Source: Nemertoderma westbladi
Taxonomy: Eukaryota > Xenacoelomorpha > Nemertodermatida > Nemertodermatidae
Direction: 5' to 3'
DNA: 47,581 nt
NCBI GenBank assembly: GCA_032718475.1
Contig: JAUCBJ010008342.1
Span: 1-47,581 of the forward strand
The notes under the pieces are model-generated. The model saw only the letters and a list, made by a program, of their open reading frames with translations. It ran no database searches and was not told the origin of the DNA. Below, one piece after another: positions 10,291 to 23,761 of the stretch. Both the position numbers and the translations under genes were made by a program. The stretch's first letter is position 1. The number at the start of each line of letters is the position of its first letter.

Positions 10291-13200
10291 ATGTCTGACA
10301 CAAAGCAAAACCTGTCAGACAGTCTCTTAGATACAACCATCTGTGACCCAGACAGGAGTGTAGAACGTGAGAGACCGAAGTTCAATTCACCTCCTACTGT
10401 AAGAAAGATCATCCCTCCAGTAGTAATATCAGACCCTAGGCTAGTCCAACACCGTAGGTCTGTCATAGGCACTAGAGCTCAGGTCAAGCGGGACCAAGAA
10501 GCAGCGGAACAGCAACCACCCGCGAGCTGAGAACTTATTTCTCAGCGGCCCGACAGCTCCAGTAGTGCGGATACTGTAGAGCTGACACCCGAGCACAGAG
10601 CAAAGATGACAGATGCGGTTTATTCGGATCCCCTTCTTATCCTTCCTGCAGCCGTACTCACTAGGGTATTGATTGCGGTGGAGGAACACCAGATTGATTG
10701 GGCGAGAAGTAAGAGATCGACTAAAGATAGTTATGCGGGATACACAAGGGAAGAACTGAAGTCTATTGTCGAGTCGCAATGGAACTTCCCCGGACCCGGA
10801 CTACCTTTTGACTTATCAGAAGCTGCCTGGGAAGACATACACAGGATGGGAGTAATAAAAGAAACCATCGATCCAGCTGTATGGAAGAGGTCAGCAGCAG
10901 GATATGTACAGGGATTCTTCAGCTCTATGGAGCGATTAAAAGAACAACTGTTTCAACCACCCCAAGGACCTCAAGAGCAGGGACAGCTGCTTTATCAAGT
11001 TAGAGAAAGAATTCTACGAATCAGGCTAATCTTATCGGCCTTTGAGGAAGCTTCTAAAAGAAGACAAGACACGTCGTTGCAAGTTGCCGTAAAGACTTGG
11101 TTTCAACGGGTGAGTCTCCAGGTTCAAGGAACGGCTCAGTGGAAAGCTCAGCTGGAGGAGCGCTCAACCCATGGAGAATCAACAGACGCTACTTTTTCCC
11201 AAGTGGAAAGTGAAGCGACGGCAGAGAAACCGCATAAGAGGGATGCCATTGACATCTATCTGTCAGACTATCAATGCTTTTTAGGTGATGAAGAGTTGAG
11301 GAGAAGGCTAGATGGACTTAGCCCTAATAGTGAAGGAACCAAGCTTGTGTTGGACGCAATCGATGTGGATATGAGAGCTGCGAACCAAGCTAGATTTGAT
11401 GAACGCCTCCGCGTCACTAGAGTCCAAGAAGAACAAGTGAAGAAAAAACGTATAGAAGACAGAAAGGCAGCGGCAGTGGCAGCAGCAGTGGCGGCGGCAG
11501 AAGCAGAAAGAAAAGCAGCAGTGGCAGCGGCAGAGGCAGAGGCGGAAAGAAAAGCGGCAGCGGCCGAAGCAGAAAGAAAGGCGGCAGTGTCAGCGGCCGA
11601 AGCGGAAAGAAAGGCGGCAGTGGCAGCGGCCGAAGCGGAAAGAAAAGCAGCAGAAGCAGTAGCAGAAGCAGAACGGAGAGCTTCTGAAGAAACCACCCAA
11701 TTAGAATTGGAAAACATTCAGGAGAATCAAGACTGCATAAATAAACAGTTAACAGCTAGTAATATGCAGATAATGAGTCGATCTACTCCCAAAAGACAGG
11801 GATATACATCATCTGAGGAAGGCGATACCACCGATACTGAAGGCGGAGGAAATAGATCTCGTCTAAGCAGACGTAGAAGAACATCCCACCGTCAGAAATT
11901 GCCTGATTTGCCCCCAGCTGTTAGAAGGCAACTAAATAACACAAACTTAGGTAGTACAGAACCCACAGACCAAATAATTAAAATAGAAAGACTCCCTACT
12001 ATAGTAGATGAGCCTGAAATAATTAGGCCTGTTCCCGAAGCCACCCCTTCGGTGGTAGAGACACCTGTACTCCCTGAACCTACCTCTAAATTCCCTCTGC
12101 ACAGCACTAAGCTATCTGTGCCCCACAGAACCACCCTTGAAAATGTTCATGTCCTGGACTCCGAGCGAAATATTAATGGTTTGTCGCCCGTTGTCCCTCG
12201 TCCGCCCGCTACAACGTTGGCGGCTCCCGCTTCGGCGGTCGAGTAGGTGGATGAGAGACGACGGGGGATGAACCTCCTGCTCGGACAGATGCAGGAGACT
12301 GTCCACCAACTTAAGGGAACAGTAAGGGAAGGTAGGGCAGAATTGCAAGAAGTGCAGCAAAGTATCGCGTTAGAACGCGATAAATTAGTAAATACACAAA
12401 GAGGTATACCACCACCCCCTGTAACAATGTGTCAACCTGTTAGGTCTGAAGTATCTCATGCGCAAGGTGTAGAGCCTACACTCATATATACTGCTAGCGA
12501 AGTAGAAACTCCTATAGTGAACCCTATTAAGGGTAATTATAGACCTGTTGATAATGATATTCCCTATAGACCTGATCATAATCCGAGAAATTTATATACC
12601 GATAACTCGATATTAAATAACACGATGGCCCAAGAAAGTTTTACGCGTCAAATGGCTAGAACCGAAGCCCGTCAAGCGGTAAAGGTGGGAGAGATCGTCA
12701 AGTTCAATGGAGATGAGATGAAATGGTTACCTTTTAATGAATATTACAAAGATAACATACAGAACTCTGTACTATCTAACGGAGAGAAACTTTAGATTCC
12801 TTATCGAGTGCTTGGAAGGATCTCCCAAGTTAATGGCGTTAAAGTTTATTGGACATCCAGATGGATTAAGACAAGTTTGGGATACCCTAAACATCAGGTA
12901 TGGTAATAGGAATAACATAGCTAGGTATTTGTATGCAAAATTTTCCGATGAAATTCAGGAGATCTGTAGACAATTAGATTGGCTAGGTAAGTCTCATGAA
13001 TATCAGAGTTCTATGGTTATTGGAGCCGTGGCCTCTACTTTACCGAAGGGTGGAGTAGGTACACGCTGGGATAAGAAAGTGTTATATATGATGGAACAAC
13101 AACGACGAGACCCTACCATGGCTGATCTCATGTCATTCTTAGATGGAGAAGTGAAATTACAGCTCCTAAAGCAGTCCAGAGAAAAGACACCGGAAAACAA

Positions 13201-13780
13201 GGTAAGTGAGAAACCCGTTTCTAGGAGAAAGGTAATACCAGTGTGTTATACAGACGACGGCGAAAGCCAGGCTTCTCAAGAAGAAGACAGCGGGAAAGAC
13301 ACTGAAAGATCTTACTATGACAACAAAGCGACTAAGGACGTAAGTAAATTCAAGTCTCGAACCAATGACAGGAGAGAACAGGTAAGAAAAACTCCTCCTA
13401 CGTCTCCTAAGAGAATTCATGTAAGAAAGCCCGAGGAAAGAACGAGTGTGCACAACGTTACCCAAAGTAAGGTAAGTAACATCAAACCAAAATGTGTGCT
13501 GTGCGACGGGCCCCACCGTTTGAATATGTGTGATAAATTCCTAAAGAAATCATTAAAGGATAGACGTGAAGTCATGTGGGATAAGCGGTTGTGTTATAAT
13601 TGCCTCAGACGAGGACACCAACGGCGAACCTGTTACTCAGACGCAAGGTGTGCAAAGTGCGGCGCAAAACATCATATCTTGTTGCACACTGAATTCGAAC
13701 GAAACAGCCTGAGTCAGGTAAGTGAGTCCGAACTACATGTCCAATTCAGTGATGTGAACGACACTGACCAAAAGTTCTGA
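10291..13780 (+). pseudogene. BEL/Pao gag of outer element, disrupted
   Basis: Starts at ATG 10291 (MSDTKQNLSDS). The gag precursor binds RNA and builds the particle. Visible parts: N-terminal region; a long Ala/Glu/Lys/Arg helix made of AEAERKAA-type repeats (about 11455-11690), likely coiled coil; a DUF1759-like region (about 12700-12970: KFNGDEMKWLPFNEYYKD); and three zinc knuckles (about 13490-13700), including CYNCLRRGHQRRTC (CX2CX4HX4C). Lesions against the inner copy: in-frame TGA at 10528, TAG at 12244 where the inner has TGG, a one-base frameshift near 12795, an in-frame 42-bp loss near 12940, and another frameshift near 13774. Gag and protease appear to have been one ORF in the ancestor. 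Confidence 0.92.
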
Positions 13781-15017
13781 GATGGAAGGATTCTATACGG
13801 ACGAATTCTCCGACGAAAACGAATCCTGTTACCTGATAAATACCGCAGTGTATCGAATGAAAAGGACACCGACAGCGAGCTCCCCCTAACTACTTCTGAC
13901 CGACAACCATCTTGGAAAGCATCAACTTCCAATGTAGGAATCCGAGAATTTCCCGTAGTGCAGTTGAGGGTCCACGGACCTGAAAGGAGTTATATAGTGA
14001 ACGCCCTCCTTGACTCTCGACTTCGCTACCAGCCAAGTAGAACCTTATAACTGGGATGAGGACGATTTCACCCAGCAGCTCGAAATACCTAGATTCAACA
14101 CCGATTACCCTGGAGTGCAAATACTCATCGGTCAAAACGCGCATGAAGCGCTCGAGACATTGGAGAAACGGCCTGCTCAACCGCAACCACTACAAGCTTA
14201 TGTGGGAAGAACTAGAGTGGGTTGGTACTTTACTGGCCCTTCCCGTAAAACTCTCATGGAAAGATTACCAAAAGAACAGGTATATCAATTACGTGAATGG
14301 GAAGTGGAGAGCAGTGAAGTTGACGACCCAACTGAGGGAACACCATACTCCTCAGATAATGACGATATTAACTCCAAGGTAGATCAATGGAGATATTGCC
14401 CCGAGACAATTAATCTAGCCGACATCGCTTCCAGAGAAGCAACTCCTCAAGAACTGACAGATACTCCAGACTGGTTAGGTGGACCCGACTTCCTAAGTAA
14501 AGAAGATGAATGGTCTCCCCATCTTACCACGGCTAAGATTAGACAAGCCAAGGGAGCGGAGAAAGTCAAACCTAAAACCCGGACGAGTAAATCAAGGTTA
14601 TTTAAACCCGTGATAGATCTGTCTGTATTACACATTGCCAGGGATGACACTGTGGATCTAAACTCCCCCACCGAGGACCGATCTGTTGTGGAGATCAGAG
14701 AGAGAGACTGGAGATCTGGAACACCAGACGTCTCGCCGGGACTCTCACCTCTCCTGCCGGGAGCGATGGACCACTATAGATCCTGGAATCGGCTTTGTAA
14801 GGCCGTCGTGTATTTGAAGCGATGTTTCTATCGTCACTATTCCAGGACGAAGAAGAAACCTGGAATTGTCTTCGAGACACAGCAGCTCAATCGCCCAGTT
14901 GGTAGTTTATGTTTACTGGAACGAGACCGAGAACTGTCCGGAAACTATGGAAGGCAAGATACTCTTCCCACAACCACCTCCCTAATCCAACAAACATCTA
15001 GGGACTCCCCAACGTAA
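13776..15017 (+). pseudogene. Pol remnant of outer element: broken protease joined to integrase-proximal tail
   Basis: Continues from gag in a shifted frame. A 10-bp loss near 13855 shifts it again. The aspartic protease (BEL DUF1758 type) keeps VNALL-D-S but has lost about 215 bp of its core at about 14015, then resumes at FATSQVEPYNW. After WEVESSEVDDPTEG, which in BEL pol leads into the RT, the sequence jumps at about 14370-14385 to VDQWRYCPETINLADIASRE. That is the NPADI-SRG region that normally follows RNase H. It then has WNRLCKAVVYLKR and, after a second jump near 14870, QQLNRPVGSLCLLERD from the very end of integrase. RT, RNase H and integrase core are therefore missing. Confidence 0.85.
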
Positions 15018-16668
15018 CAGCGTCTGGAGTGGGTGTGTGACTATATTATTTATATTTATTTTTATTATTTTATATTTATGTATGTATTATTATGTAATTT
15101 TATTATAATCGTTTTCTTTAATTTTATTTAGTAGAGTGTTATTTTAGCGATTATTTAGTAGATTAGTGCAATATATATTCGCGTTTATTACTTAATTACT
15201 TATATATTATATATTTAGTGCGACGGCGAGAAATAATTCTTTTTCTCTTTCCTTACTGTCCGTATTACATTACAAATACGTAACTACAGTAAGATGAAAT
15301 GTCCGTACTTATTAAAGTACAATAAAGCTCCTACTATATTTAAGTATTATTGGTAAGCAGAGTATTAGGAATGCAAAATTCAGATCCTCGTGTCTCGGCT
15401 AAACCAAGCTCTGGGTAGACCTTGGAAACGACTTGCCTCTTCTCACTGACATTGCTTCGTGCGATATTGCTCTCATACCGTATATTAAATAATACATATA
15501 CGTAGCGCTGATGTCCCTTTAACAGTAGCGTATAACGCAAAATAAATCTGTTAAACCCTTTGACCATCTGTAATTCTAGTCGATTAAGATATCGCGGCAC
15601 CCACCGATATACTTGAAAGACAAAATTCTAGAATCAGTGGTTAACGTCCCCAGACAAGTTCTGGAATAAACTGGTGCCCATCCTAAATATTAATTATGAA
15701 TATTTACAAAATCTGTCAAATTTTAGATCCTTTAAAATTCTAGTCGATTAAGATATCGTAGCACTTACCGATACTCTTAAAAAGACAAAATTCCTAGAAT
15801 CAAGGATCCCAGTCCCCAGACACGTTCTGGAATAAAATTGTGTCTATTTAACATTAAATAATAAAATTTACGGGAATAAATTTAAATTCATATATTTCAA
15901 TGAATTTAATAAATTGTCATTTTTATACAATTTATAACATTCCCAAAATTCCATTAATTAATAGATCATGGGAGCGGAGATTCACTCTATTAAGTGTATT
16001 TGTGTGCGAGAATCTCCATATATAGTCAATAGCCGATAAAATTCATAAAATCATGTATAGAGAGGATATTGACCATTAAAGAATTACTATTAAATAGCAT
16101 CCCAGATCTGTATGCATGAGAATTACCCTAATTCTACCGCTAGCTTTCCATAATGTCACCATGGCAACAACCACGCTAGAATTAGAAGCGAGTTAACAGA
16201 ACAATAAAAAGCTTGCTCATTGAATAGCATACGGAATAAATAGCAGACCGCTAGTATCCAAGGATACATAATAACAACGTGACATTCTGGAAGGCACTTG
16301 ACTAACGGACAAATGACCCGAATGTGTGATAGAATGTGTACCATTTGTGACAGTTACGTGGAATTTGTGCGTTTGTAGGTGAATGTTACTACTAAGGTGT
16401 GTTTACAGTAGCGAGTCGCAATTGTGAAAGTAGCCCTAACTCTCCAGTAAGAACCTGAAGTATATCTAAGCCTTTGGGACGGACGGTGGAGTGACTCGTG
16501 CTGGTTGTTGTAGTCATTGTGCAGCTACGACGTTGGCAATAGGCACATCGGCGAAAGTACACCAGCGCTGAGGATCTCGCACTGTCCGGGGGCAGAGAGG
16601 GGTAGGCAGCGACGCCCGCTCGCCTAAATATAAACTCATTATAATATGGATAAACTTATATAGCAGAT
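15018..16668 (+). other. Conserved non-coding block of outer element between pol remnant and ORF2
   Basis: 1.65 kb, starting with a T/A-rich stretch, collinear with 24812-26526 of the inner element. It holds a ~164-bp direct repeat pair (starts near 15573 and 15737: TCTAGTCGATTAAGATATCG, then CCCCAGACANGTTCTGGAATAAA). A minus-strand ORF at 15340-15600 (86 codons) has an 85-codon counterpart in the inner element, but the match passes through compensating indels, so I do not call it a gene. Confidence 0.7.
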
Positions 16669-16993
16669 ATGATTGAGTTGATAGAAGATGATCTTGGTAT
16701 CAGGGAGCGATATACTCTACCTTTACAAGCATTTGTTGATAGCTTGATACGCGGCGACGCTGGTCCAACTACTACGGAGGACGATGGTCGTTGATGGTCG
16801 GAAGCGGAACGATAAACTGAGACTCGAACACAAAAATTCTATTCGAAACCGACTCGAAAGTGCAGATGTTGAAGAGCCGGATAAACGCAGCGATTTAACC
16901 AAATACCTGGAATTCTTGAGAGAAACCTATCTCGATATTACCAGTCAACAGAATCTAGAAACTCGATATCCTCAAGGTATACATCATGACCGC
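16669..16993 (+). pseudogene. ORF2 of outer element, 5' part, split by the inner insertion
   Basis: ATG at 16669 opens MIELIEDDLGIRERYTLP, collinear with the start of inner ORF2 at 26527. The frame stops at 16792, where about 195 bp present in the inner copy are missing. It continues in another frame (RNDKLRLEHKNSIRNRL, DLTKYLEFLRETYLD) to IHHDR at 16993, where LTR B begins. Removing the inner element and one ACCGC rejoins the codons exactly with MVELRR at 29156, which confirms that the ORF was interrupted. Function unknown. Confidence 0.8.
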
Positions 16994-18218
16994 TGTAAAA
17001 GCTTCTGTGGGATATAACTGGCCCTTTTGCTTTGCAATCCAGTTCCCCCCCAGGCGCTGGAATACTCTAAAAAGCTCTCTAGCTCGAATGATGCAAAGCG
17101 ACCGGCTGATTGGCTGATTTGTTATACGAGGGGCTTTTTACTATGTTCTATCGGCCAACCAGAGCTATAGCAGCAGAGTATGCAACCAGGGCAACCGAGC
17201 GGAGTGACTCATTTTGTGTGTTGGCCAAGGGTTGCAAAAATCCTGATAGTTCGGCATTTAGATATTCGTGGAACTTGTGGAATCTGGTGCTCTGCCAATG
17301 AGAGCTATTCCTCTCTGTGTAAAAGATACAGAGAGAGAGTGTTTTTGTCACTGTTCTGTTGTTTCTATCTAGGCCAGGAACACCGGCTCTAGAGTGAATT
17401 AGTTTTCATACTTTAAAAGAAACATTAGTAGGCTTAAATTATAGAGCGTATGACTGTTATCGGTCCAATTCATAACAATTCACGGTTTAACATATCACTG
17501 TACATATCGGTTCATATCATATCTTAACCTACCGTCTTAATGCTGTTTACTGTTGTGTTTGATTGAATATTATTTGGAGAACATTTATAAAGAACCCAAA
17601 TTTCCCAATTTTCTTGATACACTACAGGTTAGAGAGAAGGGTTATATATATAGCGATTGCGACTTGTATTATTGTGGTTTGTATTGAATTTAATGCTATT
17701 TGATAAGCACTACATGAGTCCGTTGCTAGTCTCTTTATATATGATAAAATTCATTGACGGTCGGCAAAGTAGTGAGCAGTATTGTGTGTTACCGGTAGTG
17801 TGCATGATTGTGACTGATAACTAAGCATTTCCTAAAGAATGCGCCTCATACGTGAATCATAAGCCTTACCGACTTACCGTTGTGATTAGTATAAGTCATA
17901 TCTCTGTTTACTTAGATAGAGCGCCACGTCCTAAAGGAACTGTTAATATTTCCCGAAAGTGAATAATATTAGTCAGAAATTATTTATTAACGATCAATCG
18001 AATAATACAGCAGGCTTCACTGCAATAATAATCTAAGCCCTCAGAATCCAGTCTCCCAGGTATATCCAGCGGGTGAATGGACGCGCACTAGGCTGGCTTC
18101 TGCTAATGTTGTGTTTATTGGTATTAAATATTTGTCATCATCTAAAGTATATTTATAAACCAAAAGACATATAAATTTTGGCAGGTTAAACTGCTAAAGG
18201 TCTTCAAAAGCGCGTACA
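16994..18218 (+). repeat. 5' LTR of inner BEL element (LTR B)
   Basis: 1225 bp, TG...CA ends, near-identical to 28054-29150 except that it keeps about 130 bp (around 17430-17555) deleted from the 3' copy. It is clearly related to, but diverged from, LTRs A and D, so the family has at least two LTR subtypes. Confidence 0.95.
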
Positions 18219-20162
18219 ATAACAGTCATTGACTTTATTGCAGTAAGCAATAAAGTTGAGAGTACCGGTCGACCGGTAAAACCTGAACCGGTACTTCTGT
18301 AGGTCAGTAGGCCCAACTGCCAGAACCGGTACTGCTGTAGGTCCGTAGGTCCAACTGCCAGAACCGGTACTTCTGTAGGTCCGTAGGCCCAACTGTCCTA
18401 ACCGGTACTTCCAGTATAAGTACATTAGTATTATTCGATTTTGATTATTGCATACCGGTAGGCTGTTTAAGAGATTAGGGACTGTACACCCCTTGTTTCT
18501 TTTGGAGCTTACTTATTTCTGTCAGTTTTATTTACATGTAAGTTAATATTGAGCTGGAGACGTGTAAGTCTGCTCAGATTGTTCAGATAATTGTAGGCCG
18601 GACTGTTGTCGGATTGTTGTTGGGTTTGGAGAGATTACGGCGTGTGTAGAGTTTGTCTGATAAAGTGCCAGTTAGTAAGTTGGGGCAGCCATAGCTGTAA
18701 GGTCAATCCCCTCTTAAAGAATAAGTCGTACTACCGTGTTAGAACGCATACTAACTAACCATTTTGGAATCTGCACATACAGTAGTTTATTTAGGCTTGG
18801 TGGTAGTCTGCCAGCGTTTGGTTTGTATTTTGTTTGAGTATTCTGTACGGGTAGCGTAATATTTATTATTCAGAGTTTATGCGATTATTCGCAACATTCA
18901 TGTCCCCAAGTTTATTCCTACAGTAATTGTGTTTGTTACACATACCGTTATAGTTAAATTAACCCCGGTACTACACGGGCTGCTTGGCGTAGGAAAAGAC
19001 TGGTGACTTTGTGCTTCGGTCACTCCAGCAGATGCCGTGGTTCTTTTAACTGTTCAAGTATATTTAACTACTGATTATTTGTTGTACCAGTACTTGTACC
19101 TAATTTAGGGTTTAGTGTACAGTGCTTTCCGAAGTAATTAGTGTGTAGGCAGTATATTTGTGTTGTAAAGTGGTTAATAGGCACGCTGGATCTGGTAGTC
19201 CGCGGTAATTAACTTCTAGGTAGGAACACTCCGTGATACATAACGTAGTACCTATAGCGATACGGTTATAGGTCGTCAGGCGGTGGTATTTTCCTATCTG
19301 GACAATGCAGTGTATTTACTACTACTTATTATTTCAAATACCGTAGTACCCTGTCCGTTGTAATAACCAGAATTCTAACCCTTTGTTAGGCTGGTTTGTA
19401 GACTTCCTGTAAAATTACCCTAAAAATTTCGTACGTAATATTTTGTTGTGTTTAATTAGAGATTTAATCTCACCCGTATCGTAAGTAATTTGTAGTATTA
19501 AGTAACTTAGGTAAATTAGAATTATCTGTTTTAGTGTCCCATAAATAGCACTTCACTGAAAGCGCACAGCTTCTGTGTAGTGACTCCCTAGAAATAATAA
19601 CATTTATTTCAAATATTGACATAACCCTTTTAAACGGGTATATATCTATTATAAATCAACTCAAACGATTTATAAATAGTAGGCCTGCCATACAACAACT
19701 AGGTCTCAATATCAGTTGGACTACTGCTTAAATAACGGTAACAAAGTAAGTTAAAGTAACCAAGTAACCCTAAAATATTCAGAAATTCAATTATTCTAAA
19801 AATAATTGACATACCGGTATTTACTATAGGCTTATTATATTTATTTCTATAAATTTGAGCTGAAATCATACCGGTATTCTGTAATTAATTCTAGTTCATA
19901 ATTATACTTATATATACTATCAGTGTAAGCTGTATACCGGTATTCACGATAGGCCTATTATATATTTATATATATTGTGCTAAAATTATATACCGGTACT
20001 CTGTGACAAACCTAGTTTACAATACTTATATATACTATAAGTGTATACCGGTATTCTAATATACTGTAATAAATTACCAGTACTAGGCCAACGGTCATAC
20101 TGAATTACTAGACTTGCTTTAACTGTAACTATAGCAGTAGACATTCAACTGTATAGCTGAAC
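18219..20162 (+). other. Untranslated leader of inner BEL element
   Basis: 1.94 kb, collinear with 8108-10290 of the outer copy but with a single copy of the segment duplicated there. It has its own 38-bp tandem repeat, three copies from 18286 (AACCGGTACTTCTGTAGGTC...), and the ATACCGGTATTC units at about 19810-20060. No credible ORF. Confidence 0.8.
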
Positions 20163-23100
20163 ATGTCTGACACTCAGCAAAACCTGTCAGACAGTCTAAT
20201 CGATACAACCATCTGTGACACAGATAGGAGTGTGGAGCGATTAAGAAAGGAGTTCAGCTCACCTCCTACTGAAAGAAAGGTCATCCCTCCAGTAGTAGTA
20301 TCAGACCCTAAGCTAATCCAACACCGTAGGTCTATCATCGGTACTCGGGCCCAAGTCAAACGGAACCAGGAAGCAGCTGTCCCACAGCAGCAACTGCCTA
20401 GTCAAGAAACTTGTTCCCAGCGATCCGATAGCTCCAGTAGTTCGGATACTGTCGAGCTGACCCCCGAACGAGGATTGCAGATGGCGGCTACAGCCTACTC
20501 GGACCCCCTTCTCACCCTTCCTGCCGCAGTGCTAACTACTATATTGATTGCGGTGGAGGAACATCAAGCCGATTGGGTGAGAAATAAGCGAGCGACCCAA
20601 GATAATTATGCGGGATACGCCAGGGAAGAATTGATGTCTATTGTCGAATCACAATGGAACTTTCCCGGACCCGGACTCCCGTTAGATCTGTCCGAAGCTA
20701 CTTGGGAAGATATCCACAGGATGGGAGTGGCTAAAGATACGATGGATCCAGCTGTTTGGAAGAGGTCGGCAGCAGGATATGTGCAGGGATTCTTCGGCTC
20801 CTTAGAGCGATTAGAAGAACAACTGTTTCGACAACCCTAGGACCTCAAGAGCAGGAAGAACTGCTATACCAAGTACGAGAAAGAACCCTACGCATTCGAC
20901 TAATCCTATCAGCTTTTGAGGAAACTTCCAAAAGAAGACAGGACACGTCGCTGCAGGTTGCTGTCAAAACTTGGTTCCAGCGGGTAGGTCTCAAAGTACA
21001 AGAAACGGACCAGTGGAAATCCCAGCTGGCTGAGAGACTAACCTATGAAGAACCAACTGATGCCACCCTTCCTCAAGTGGAAAGCGAAGTGACAGCAGAG
21101 AGACCGCGAACTAGAGACGCTATCGACATTTATCTGTCCGACTATCAGCGATTCCTAGGAGACGAAGAGTTGAGGAGACGGCTGTCTGGACTTTCCCCTA
21201 ATAGTGAAGGAACCAAGCTTGTGTTGGACGCAATCGATACTGAGATGATAGCTGCGGACCAAGCTAAATTTGATGAACGTCTCAGCATAGCTAGAGCTCA
21301 AGAAGAACAAGTAAAGAAAAGGCGGATTGAAGACAAAAAGGCAGCAGCAATAGCAGCGGCAATGGCAAAAGCAGAAGCAGACAGAAAGGCGGCAGAAGCA
21401 GCGGCCGAAGCAGACAGAAAGGCGGAAATAAAAGCGGCGGAGGCAAAAGCAGAAGCAGACAGAAAAGCGGCGGAGGCAAAAGCAGAAGCAGACAGAAAGG
21501 CGGCAGAAGCAGCGGCCGAAGCAGACAGAAAGGCGGAAATAAAAGCGGCGGAGGCAAAAGCAGAAGCAGACAGAAAAGCGGCGGAGGCAGTGGTAGAAGC
21601 AGAACGAAGAGCGTCTGAGGAGACCGCCCAGCTGGAGTTAGAAAATCTGCAGGAGACGCAAGACAGCATCGGTAGGCAGTTAACAGACAGTCGAATGCAG
21701 ATGATGAGTCGATATACTTCCAAACGCCAAGGCTATACATCATCGGAGGAAGGGGATACCACCGATCCTGAAGGTGGAGGAAATCAATCTCGTCTCAGTA
21801 GACGTAGAAGAACATCTCACCGTCATAAATTGCCTGATTTGCCCCCAGCCGTTAGAAGACAATTAGCTAGCACAACAGTAGGTAGTACAGAACCTACAGA
21901 CCGAATTATTACCGTCAACAGACTCCCTACTATAACAGATGAGCCTGAAATAATTAGGCCTTTTCTCGAAGCCACCCATTCGGTGCTAGAGACACCTGTA
22001 CTCCCTGAAACAAACTCTAAATTCCATTTACACAGTACTACACTGCATGTACCCAGTAGAACAGTCCCTGAGAATATCCCTGTCCTGGAAGCTGAGAGAG
22101 AAATCAAAGATTTGTCTCCCGTCGTCCCGCGTCAGCCCGCTACAATGTTGGCGACTCCCGCTTCGGCGGTTGAGTGGGTAGAGGAGGGACGGCGGGGGAT
22201 GAATCTCCTGCTCGGACAGATGCAGGAGACTGTCCACCAACTTAAGGGAACAGTAAGGGAAGGTAGGGCCGAATTGCAAGAAGTGCAGCAAAGTATCGCG
22301 CTAGAACGCGACAAATTAGTCAACATACAAAAGGGCATACCAATACCCCCTGTAACATTGTGTCAACCTGTTAGGTCTGAAATATTACATGCGCAAGGTG
22401 TGGAGCCTACACGCATCTATACTGCTAGTGAAGTAGAAACTCCTATAGCAAACCCTATTAAGGGTGATTATAGACCTGTTGTTAATGATATTCCCTATAG
22501 ACCTGATAATGATCCGAGAAATTTATATACCGATAATTCGATATTAAATAACACGATGGCCCAAGAAAGCTTTACGCGTCAGATGGCTAGAACAGAAGCC
22601 CGCCAAGCGGTCAAAGTGGGAGAGATCGTTAAATTCAATGGAGATGAGATGAAATGGTTACCTTTCAATGAATATTACAAAGATAGCATACAAAACTCTG
22701 TACTATCTAACGGAGAGAAACTTAGGTTCCTCATCAAATGCTTGGAAGGACCTCCCAAGTTAATGGCGTTAAAGTTTATTGGACATCCAGAAGGATTAAG
22801 ACAAGTTTGGGATACATTAAACATCAGGTATGGTAACAAGGATAACATAGCTAAGTATTTGTATGCAAAATTAGTAGCCCCTCGACACTTCCTTAGTAGC
22901 GGGATTATAGAGTTTTCCGATGAAATTCAAGAGATCTGTAGACAATTGGACTGGTTAGGTAAGTCTCATGAATATCAGAGTTCCATGGTTATTGGAGCAG
23001 TAGTCTCTACTTTACCAAAGGGTGGAGTATGTACGCGCTGGGACAAGAAAGTGTTGTACATGAATGAACAACAACGACGAAGCCCTACCATGGCTGATCT

Positions 23101-23761
23101 CATGTCCTTCTTAGATAGTGAAGTAAAATTACAACTCATAAAGCAGTCCAGAGAGAAAACATCGGAAAATAAGGTAAGTGAGAAACCCGTTTCTAGGAGA
23201 AGGATAATACCAGTGTGTTATACTGACGACGGCGAAAGCCAAGCTTCTCAAGAAGAGGACAGCGGGAAAGACACAGCAAAATCTTACTATGACAACAAGA
23301 CCTATAAAGACGTAAGTAAATACAAGTCTCGAACCAGTGACAGGAGAGAACCGGTAACAACAACTCCTCCTACGTCTCCTAAGAGAATTCACGGAAGAAA
23401 GCCCGAAGAAAGAACGAGAGTGCATAACGTTACCCAAGGTAAAGTGAGTAACATCAAACCAAAATGTGTGCTGTGCGACGGGCCCCACCGTTTGAGTGCG
23501 TGTGCTGAATTTCTAAAGAAATCCCTTGTAGACAGACGTACAGTCCTGTGGAATAAGCGGTTATGCTATAATTGCCTCAGATCGGGACACCAACGGCGAA
23601 CCTGTTACTCCGACGTAAAGTGTGCAAAGTGTGGCGCGAAACATCACATCTTGTTACACAGTGAGTTCGAACGAAACAACCCGAGTCAGGTAAGTGAGCC
23701 CGAACTACATGTCCAATTCAGTGATGTAAATGATACTGATCAAGAGTCTGAGATGGAATGA
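20163..23761 (+). pseudogene. BEL/Pao gag of inner element, one frameshift
   Basis: ATG 20163 (MSDTQQNLSDS) runs to a TAG at 20838. One lost base just upstream, in the run that reads CAACCACCCCAAGG in the outer copy, moves the frame to one that is then open until TGA 23759. Regions: N-terminus; Ala/Glu/Lys/Asp helix (about 21335-21620) with an internally duplicated ~120-bp block; DUF1759-like region (about 22640-22960) including the YAKLVAPRHFLSSG segment lost in the outer copy; three zinc knuckles at 23464-23655 (CVLCDGPHRLSAC, CYNCLRSGHQRRTC, CAKCGAKHHILLH). The terminal TGA is GGA in the outer copy and the same frame carries the protease, so it is either a mutation or a read-through stop. 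Confidence 0.92.

Noticed and set aside
11271-11717. Ala/Ser-rich minus-strand ORF
   Set aside because: Shadow of the gag helix repeat on the opposite strand; the same applies to 21291-21743.
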